DNA from: Anaerobacillus alkaliphilus
GTDB lineage: Bacteria; Bacillota; Bacilli; Bacillales; Anaerobacillaceae
Direction of reading: 5' to 3'
Assembly (NCBI RefSeq): GCF_004116265.1
Contig: NZ_QOUX01000027.1
Coordinates: forward strand, 1 to 64,000
DNA: 64,000 bases
Shown here piece after piece: positions 59,505 to 64,000 of the stretch (positions within the stretch are counted from its first letter, which is position 1; each line of letters starts with the position of its first letter). Position numbers and translations under genes: made by a program. Below the pieces are notes generated by a model. That model worked only from the letters and a program-made list of their open reading frames with translations. It was not told the origin of the DNA and searched no databases.

Positions 59505-62210
59505 ATGTCTATACATACAGGTGACCTAGAAAAAAATCGCTTAGAAGAACTATATTCTCTAAATATACTTGATACAGAAAAAGAGATTGCTTTTGATCGA
59601 ATTACAAAGATTGTAAGTAAGGCGTTTAACGTCCCTATATGTTTAATATCACTAGTTGAAAAAGATCGTCAATGGTTTAAAGCATGTGTGGGTTTAGAAG
59701 ATATAACTGAAACCAGTCGTGAAGTTGCCTTTTGTCACTACGTAGTAGTGGAGGAAAAACCACTTGTTGTTGAAGACGCTACCTTAGACCATAGATTTGC
59801 TCAAAATCCGTTAGTAACAGGTGCATTACACTTAAGATTTTATGCAGGCGCGCCACTACGAACTAAACAAGGAAACATTTTAGGAACTCTTTGTCTTATA
59901 GATACAAAACCCCGAAAGTTTTCCTATGAGCAAATGAGTCTTTTGAAAGAATACGCTTCTCTTGTTATGTCAGAAATAGAGCTAAGAAGTATGTTAAGAA
60001 ATAACCTCATACTTTCCACAGCTATCAACAAGACAGCAACAGGAGTAACGATTACAGACCCTACCCTTCCTAATAATCCACTTATTTTTGTAAACGAGGC
60101 TTTTACCAACATAACCGGATATTCTGAAGAAGATGTACTAGGAAAGAATTGCAAATTCCTTCAAGGTTCTAGTACGGATATAAAAACACTAAAAGAAATA
60201 TCTGAAGCAATCAGAAACCGAAATAGCCTACATGTAGAACTACTAAATTATCGAAAAGATGGTAGTGAATTTTGGAATGAACTAAAAATTGATCCTATTT
60301 ATGATGAAAACGCGAAGCTTACACATTTTGTTGGCTTTCAAACGGACATAACAAGTAAGAAGAACGCAGAGCTAGAAATATCATTAAGAAAACAACGCTA
60401 CCAAGCATTATTCCACAGTAATAATGATGCTGTTTACATGATTGATACATTTGGATATTTTATTGAAGTAAATGAAGGTTGTGAAAAGCTTACTGGATAC
60501 ACTGCTTCCGAATTTGAGAAACTACATTTCATAGATTTAATTGTTGATAAACACAAAACAAAAACAATGGAACAATTTAACAGGATTATACATCAATTTG
60601 ATCATGTCCAGTTTGAGACACAACTCAACCATAAGGATGGTACTGCCAAGTATATAAACATACAGGCTAGTCCCATTACTATTGAAGGAAGAGTTGTTGG
60701 TCTATATGGGATATCAAAAGACGTTACACTTATTAAAGAAAGCGAGAAGCAATTAAAAATTACAGCAAAACTATTTGAAAGCATGAAAGAGGCTATTCTT
60801 ATTCTTGATGAAGAATTCAACATAATTTCTACTAATAATTCTTTTCAAGCCTTAATTGGTATTACCAAAGAAAAACTCATTAATCAAAATTTATTTTCCT
60901 TGTTAGATGATCAAATCATAAGTCCAACTATTAAAAAAGATATTCTCTCAAATATTAAGCATGGTAACATCCCTTGGGAAGGCCAGATAACCGTAAAATT
61001 ACACCGTAATGAACTAAAGACTTTGTGGCTAAGTGTTGATACCATTTTAAATAATGATGATGGTACACCTTCCAACGTCGTTTGCATGCTCAGAGACATA
61101 TCCGAAAAAGAACAAATACAAAATGATGTTAAACTTGCTGGCTTAATGCAAAAAAACTTCTTACCTCAAGATCTTAACAATGAATTTCTTAGTGTAACTT
61201 CTTTATTTAAACCAAATCAGTATGTGAGTGGTGATTTCTTTGAATACAATTGGATAGAAACCGATAATAGACTAGTAGGGATTTTATATGACGCTATGGG
61301 GCATGGAGTTACTACCGCTCTGCAGACAACAGGACTTAGAGTCTTATTTCAAGATATTTCAAAAAGAAACCTTCCTTTACCGGAAAAAGTTAAATGTCTT
61401 AATACTGAAATCCTAAATTATCTTTCCGAAGAAACATTTGTAGCTGCTTTGTACTTTGAGTTTAATCTTGATAATCAAACACTTTACTATGTCCCATGTG
61501 GCATTAATGAATTCTTCTTAGAAAGGAAAGGAGAAATTAGTAAATATACCACACCAGCCTTTGTGATAGGCATGTTTGAAGACGCAGAATTTGAATTATT
61601 CTCTTTAAAACTTGAGGAAGAAGATAGTCTCCATTTTATTACCGATGGTATTATGGATGTTCTTCCTCGGAATTTTTCTAATAAGGACTTAGCCTCTAAA
61701 GATTTCTTCTACTATATTGAGGAAGTCTGCCGTTCAAGAATGTTGGATGACGATGCAACAGCCATAAAGATAACAGTAAAACCACAAAACAAAAGGTTAT
61801 TCAACGATACAGTGGCAAGTGTTAACACTAAAGATATTGATCAAATGAAACAAAAAATAGCGGTTATTCTCCAAGAGAAATATCTAACAGAGCATCTTTT
61901 TGTAGAGCTCGCTTTTAACGAAGCCCTTAATAATGCAATACGTGCTTCAACTAGTATAGAAGTGACTCTCTTCTTAAAAAGTGGTTATCTTGGGATTACA
62001 ATTACAGATGATGGGCCAGGTTTTGATGTGAGAAGTAAGTTGTGTGAACTAATGGCCAAAAAGGATTCTATGATGGATGAATTAATCTGGTCGGAATCAG
62101 GAAGAGGAATTTATTTAATGCATAAGTTTATGGATAAAATTGAATACAATTTAGTGGGAAATCAAGTAACACTATTAAAAAAATTTGGAGGAACAAATAG
62201 TGAAAATTAA
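59505..62210 (+). CDS. GAF-LOV-PAS-PAS-SpoIIE phosphatase-HATPase photoreceptor
   Basis: 901 aa. GAF (about 25-160), LOV (165-285), PAS (295-405), PAS (420-535), PP2C/SpoIIE phosphatase (545-760), HATPase_c (775-895). The LOV core matches B. subtilis YtvA: photoactive Cys216 in GKNCKFLQG, Asn248, Asn258 and Gln279 as FMN contacts, so it should form the blue-light Cys-FMN adduct. The phosphatase metal sites Asp577 (SGDFFE), Asp596 and Gly599-His600 (DAMGHG), Asp714 (TDGIMD) and Asp749 are in place. The kinase-type domain keeps the N box (Glu806, Asn810) and DDGPGF, SGRGIYLM. Phosphatase and anti-sigma-type kinase are one chain. Overlaps the STAS gene by 11 bp. Confidence 0.93.
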   Translation: MSIHTGDLEKNRLEELYSLNILDTEKEIAFDRITKIVSKAFNVPICLISLVEKDRQWFKACVGLEDITETSREVAFCHYVVVEEKPLVVEDATLDHRFAQNPLVTGALHLRFYAGAPLRTKQGNILGTLCLIDTKPRKFSYEQMSLLKEYASLVMSEIELRSMLRNNLILSTAINKTATGVTITDPTLPNNPLIFVNEAFTNITGYSEEDVLGKNCKFLQGSSTDIKTLKEISEAIRNRNSLHVELLNYRKDGSEFWNELKIDPIYDENAKLTHFVGFQTDITSKKNAELEISLRKQRYQALFHSNNDAVYMIDTFGYFIEVNEGCEKLTGYTASEFEKLHFIDLIVDKHKTKTMEQFNRIIHQFDHVQFETQLNHKDGTAKYINIQASPITIEGRVVGLYGISKDVTLIKESEKQLKITAKLFESMKEAILILDEEFNIISTNNSFQALIGITKEKLINQNLFSLLDDQIISPTIKKDILSNIKHGNIPWEGQITVKLHRNELKTLWLSVDTILNNDDGTPSNVVCMLRDISEKEQIQNDVKLAGLMQKNFLPQDLNNEFLSVTSLFKPNQYVSGDFFEYNWIETDNRLVGILYDAMGHGVTTALQTTGLRVLFQDISKRNLPLPEKVKCLNTEILNYLSEETFVAALYFEFNLDNQTLYYVPCGINEFFLERKGEISKYTTPAFVIGMFEDAEFELFSLKLEEEDSLHFITDGIMDVLPRNFSNKDLASKDFFYYIEEVCRSRMLDDDATAIKITVKPQNKRLFNDTVASVNTKDIDQMKQKIAVILQEKYLTEHLFVELAFNEALNNAIRASTSIEVTLFLKSGYLGITITDDGPGFDVRSKLCELMAKKDSMMDELIWSESGRGIYLMHKFMDKIEYNLVGNQVTLLKKFGGTNSEN

Positions 62211-62502
62211 TACAAAGGTACTTAATAATATTGTTCACCTTACCTTAGAAGGTAAGATGTATGTTCAAGAATCAATCATCGTTAGAGAAGAAGTACTTAG
62301 TCAGTTTGAAAAAGGTTACAAAGATTTTTACTTTAATATGAAAGACCTTGAATATATTGATAGTTCAGGTTTAGGTGTATTGGTCGGTTTGCATAAAAAA
62401 GCAATAGAACAAAATGGTAAAGTTTCGATAGAGAACTTACAGGGACCGGTAAAAGAGTTATTTGAACTTACAAGATTAAATCTTGTTTTTGATATTCGCT
62501 AA
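62200..62502 (+). CDS. STAS anti-sigma factor antagonist (SpoIIAA/RsbV-like)
   Basis: 100 aa. The phosphorylation site is in YIDSSGLGVLVGLHKKA, with Ser near residue 53. It should be phosphorylated by the HATPase domain of the preceding protein and dephosphorylated by its PP2C domain; in its free form it would bind an anti-sigma factor or another output. GTG at 62200 is chosen since GGAGG lies 8 nt upstream, inside the end of the photoreceptor gene. Overlap implies coupled translation and a stoichiometric pair. Confidence 0.9.
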   Translation: MKINTKVLNNIVHLTLEGKMYVQESIIVREEVLSQFEKGYKDFYFNMKDLEYIDSSGLGVLVGLHKKAIEQNGKVSIENLQGPVKELFELTRLNLVFDIR

Positions 62503-62537
62503 GTAAATCTAATCAGAAATTTGAGAGGTTGTGCATT

Positions 62538-64000
62538 ATGAAGATTTCCAACATGAAAATTACTACCAAGTTAACAGCCCTTTTCTTATTATTAAGTTTA
62601 ATCCCTATGGCCATCCTAAGCTTTATTAGTATTACAAGCTCGACAAAATCATTAGAGTTAGAAAAAGAAAGTAAACTTACGGCCATTAGAGATATTAAGA
62701 AAAATCAAATTGAGGCTTATTTTAATGAGCGTTTCGGAGATATTAACATACTCTCAAGAAGGAATACAGTTATTGATGCCATGATTGATTTAGAAAAAGC
62801 TTTTACTGAATTTGGTAAGGATAGTAGAGACTATCAAGTATTAAACTCACTATATCACAACGATTTTGAATACTTTATAGAGACATATGATTACTACGAT
62901 ATGTTTCTTATAAGTAATAAAGGTGACATTATTTATACTGTGACTAGAGAAGCTGACTTCGGTGAGAATGTTCTAACTGGCTCCCTTAGCGAATCAAATA
63001 TAGCACATGCATTTACCGAGGCTCAAAAACAAGGACAAGCTGTTTTAGAAGATTATGCGTTTTATGAACCTTCTCAAGCGTATGCAGCATTTATAGCTGC
63101 ACCGGTAAATAATAATGGTAGATTTATAGGGACAGTGGTTCTCCAACTATCTGATGAGGCGATTATGACCAAAATGTCAGAACGAAGTGGTATGGGAACA
63201 ACGGGAGAAACATATCTTGTTGGTGCAGACATGACTATGCGTTCAAATTCGATTTTTACCGAAGAGTCAGATATTGGACTAACCAAAATTGATACAATAG
63301 CTACCCAAGAAGCTTTATCAGGGATTACAGCCAAAAACCTAATTAAAGATTATCGCGGTGAGTATGTTTACAGCGCATACGCCCCACTTTCCATACCTGG
63401 TTTAGATTGGGTGATAATTGCCGAGATTGACGAAGCAGAAGCAAAAAGGTCTATTAACGTCCTTATAAGAAACTTGCTACTATTGTTACTCGCTACTTCA
63501 ATAGTTTGTGCAATGATTGGTATTTTCTTTGCTCGTAGAATGAGTAACCCGATTGTTGAAGCTAGTACACGTGTGAAGCAAATTGAAAGTGGAATTTTAT
63601 CTAATAATCCTTTAAAAGTAACAAGTAATGATGAAGTAGGACAGTTAATAGTTGCACTTAACGGAATGAACGCTAAAATGCATGAGCTAGTTAGGGGAAT
63701 CCGAAATTCCGCAGAGGAGTTAAGTGCAGGTTCTGAAGAAACTTCCGCTTCTGTTGAAGAAGTGACAGCTTCTGTTGAAGAACTAAATAAAGTAGTACAA
63801 CAATTAGCAGAAGATGCCTCTAGTGGTAAAGACGCTACACTTGAAGCTTCGCAGTCACTTATTCAACTTTCATCTTTAATTCAATTAGCAAAAGAAAAAG
63901 CAACAAATGGTAATATTAGTTCAAAGAATACCATGAACTCTGCAACATTTGGTGTTAAAAAGGTTGATGAAACAATCGAAAAAATGGGAGAAATTGAATC
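62538..64000 (+). CDS. Methyl-accepting chemotaxis protein (5' part)
   Basis: Partial, cut by the window end (487 codons present). Basic N-terminus, membrane helix (about residues 14-36), extracellular dCACHE-like sensor (about 40-290; WxLxxDYD-type YFIETYDYYDMFLIS and GETYLVGADMTMRS), second helix (about 305-328), HAMP (330-380, MSNPIVEAS) and the start of the signalling domain. Ligand unknown. ATG at 62538 has GAGAGG upstream, 35 bp after the STAS gene, so they may share an operon. Confidence 0.9.
   Translation, partial: MKISNMKITTKLTALFLLLSLIPMAILSFISITSSTKSLELEKESKLTAIRDIKKNQIEAYFNERFGDINILSRRNTVIDAMIDLEKAFTEFGKDSRDYQVLNSLYHNDFEYFIETYDYYDMFLISNKGDIIYTVTREADFGENVLTGSLSESNIAHAFTEAQKQGQAVLEDYAFYEPSQAYAAFIAAPVNNNGRFIGTVVLQLSDEAIMTKMSERSGMGTTGETYLVGADMTMRSNSIFTEESDIGLTKIDTIATQEALSGITAKNLIKDYRGEYVYSAYAPLSIPGLDWVIIAEIDEAEAKRSINVLIRNLLLLLLATSIVCAMIGIFFARRMSNPIVEASTRVKQIESGILSNNPLKVTSNDEVGQLIVALNGMNAKMHELVRGIRNSAEELSAGSEETSASVEEVTASVEELNKVVQQLAEDASSGKDATLEASQSLIQLSSLIQLAKEKATNGNISSKNTMNSATFGVKKVDETIEKMGEIE

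Noticed and set aside
1-64000. CRISPR arrays, tRNA genes, prophage or integrase genes
   Set aside because: I looked for regular direct repeats with spacers, tRNA cloverleaf signatures and phage-type gene runs and saw none; a dedicated scan would be more sensitive.

Overview
The window is low-GC Firmicutes DNA. It fits a Bacillaceae chromosome, probably an alkaliphilic or Anaerobacillus-like lineage. This rests on the 5' end of a 16S rRNA gene, strong AAAGGAGG ribosome sites, frequent TTG/GTG starts, sporulation-type small proteins (YjcZ, DUF4023, YppG-like) and close matches to Bacillus gene sets (ytrAB, cysH-sat-cysP-cysC, gntK/gntZ, ptsHI, glcT, hemAT, bpsAB). The species is inferred, not shown. 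There is no prophage, CRISPR array or transposase gene; the accessory DNA is small repeats.

Layout. 1-360: 16S 5' end (minus strand) with tandem rRNA promoters. 0.4-9.3 kb: LOG-family protein, EamA transporter, a YtrA-type repressor with its ABC exporter, a ferritin-like protein, and an antibiotic-resistance-type ABC-F protein behind a 300-nt attenuator leader with a 3-residue leader peptide. 9.6-18.1 kb: a hydrolase, several membrane proteins, a three-gene ABC-2 exporter, an M50 protease and small spore-associated proteins. 18.3-22.4 kb: the sulfate assimilation operon cysH-sat-cysP-cysC, whose leader has its own promoter and terminator and is interrupted by a 191-bp MITE. 22.6-31.2 kb: a PAP2/haloperoxidase-like protein, a probable selenoprotein (in-frame TGA at a UxxC redox site with a SECIS-like hairpin), a P-loop kinase, an oxidoreductase, a HAD phosphatase, a FAD/Rieske fusion, a His-rich lipoprotein and an NSS transporter. 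31.3-44.9 kb: a sugar-acid region with TRAP transporter, 6-phosphogluconate dehydrogenase, RpiR regulator, gluconokinase, a histidine-free HPr paralogue, and an IlvD-type dehydratase plus DHDPS-type aldolase. Three similar GAAA-N4/5-TTTC palindromes suggest one RpiR regulon, with cre-like CcpA sites. 45-54 kb: type III polyketide synthase pair, lipoproteins, ptsH-ptsI-crr-glcT under a RAT/terminator switch, and a polysaccharide deacetylase. 54.5-64 kb: a second intact MITE, a UbiD decarboxylase, a Zur-box CobW GTPase, the heme sensor HemAT, a GAF-LOV-PAS-PAS-phosphatase-kinase photoreceptor with its STAS partner, and the start of a chemoreceptor.

The most notable items are the candidate selenoprotein lipoprotein (23.5-24.1 kb), the LOV blue-light partner-switching protein (59.5-62.5 kb), the ABC-F attenuator (8.3-8.6 kb), the MITE family with 8-bp target duplications, and the putative RpiR operator set.
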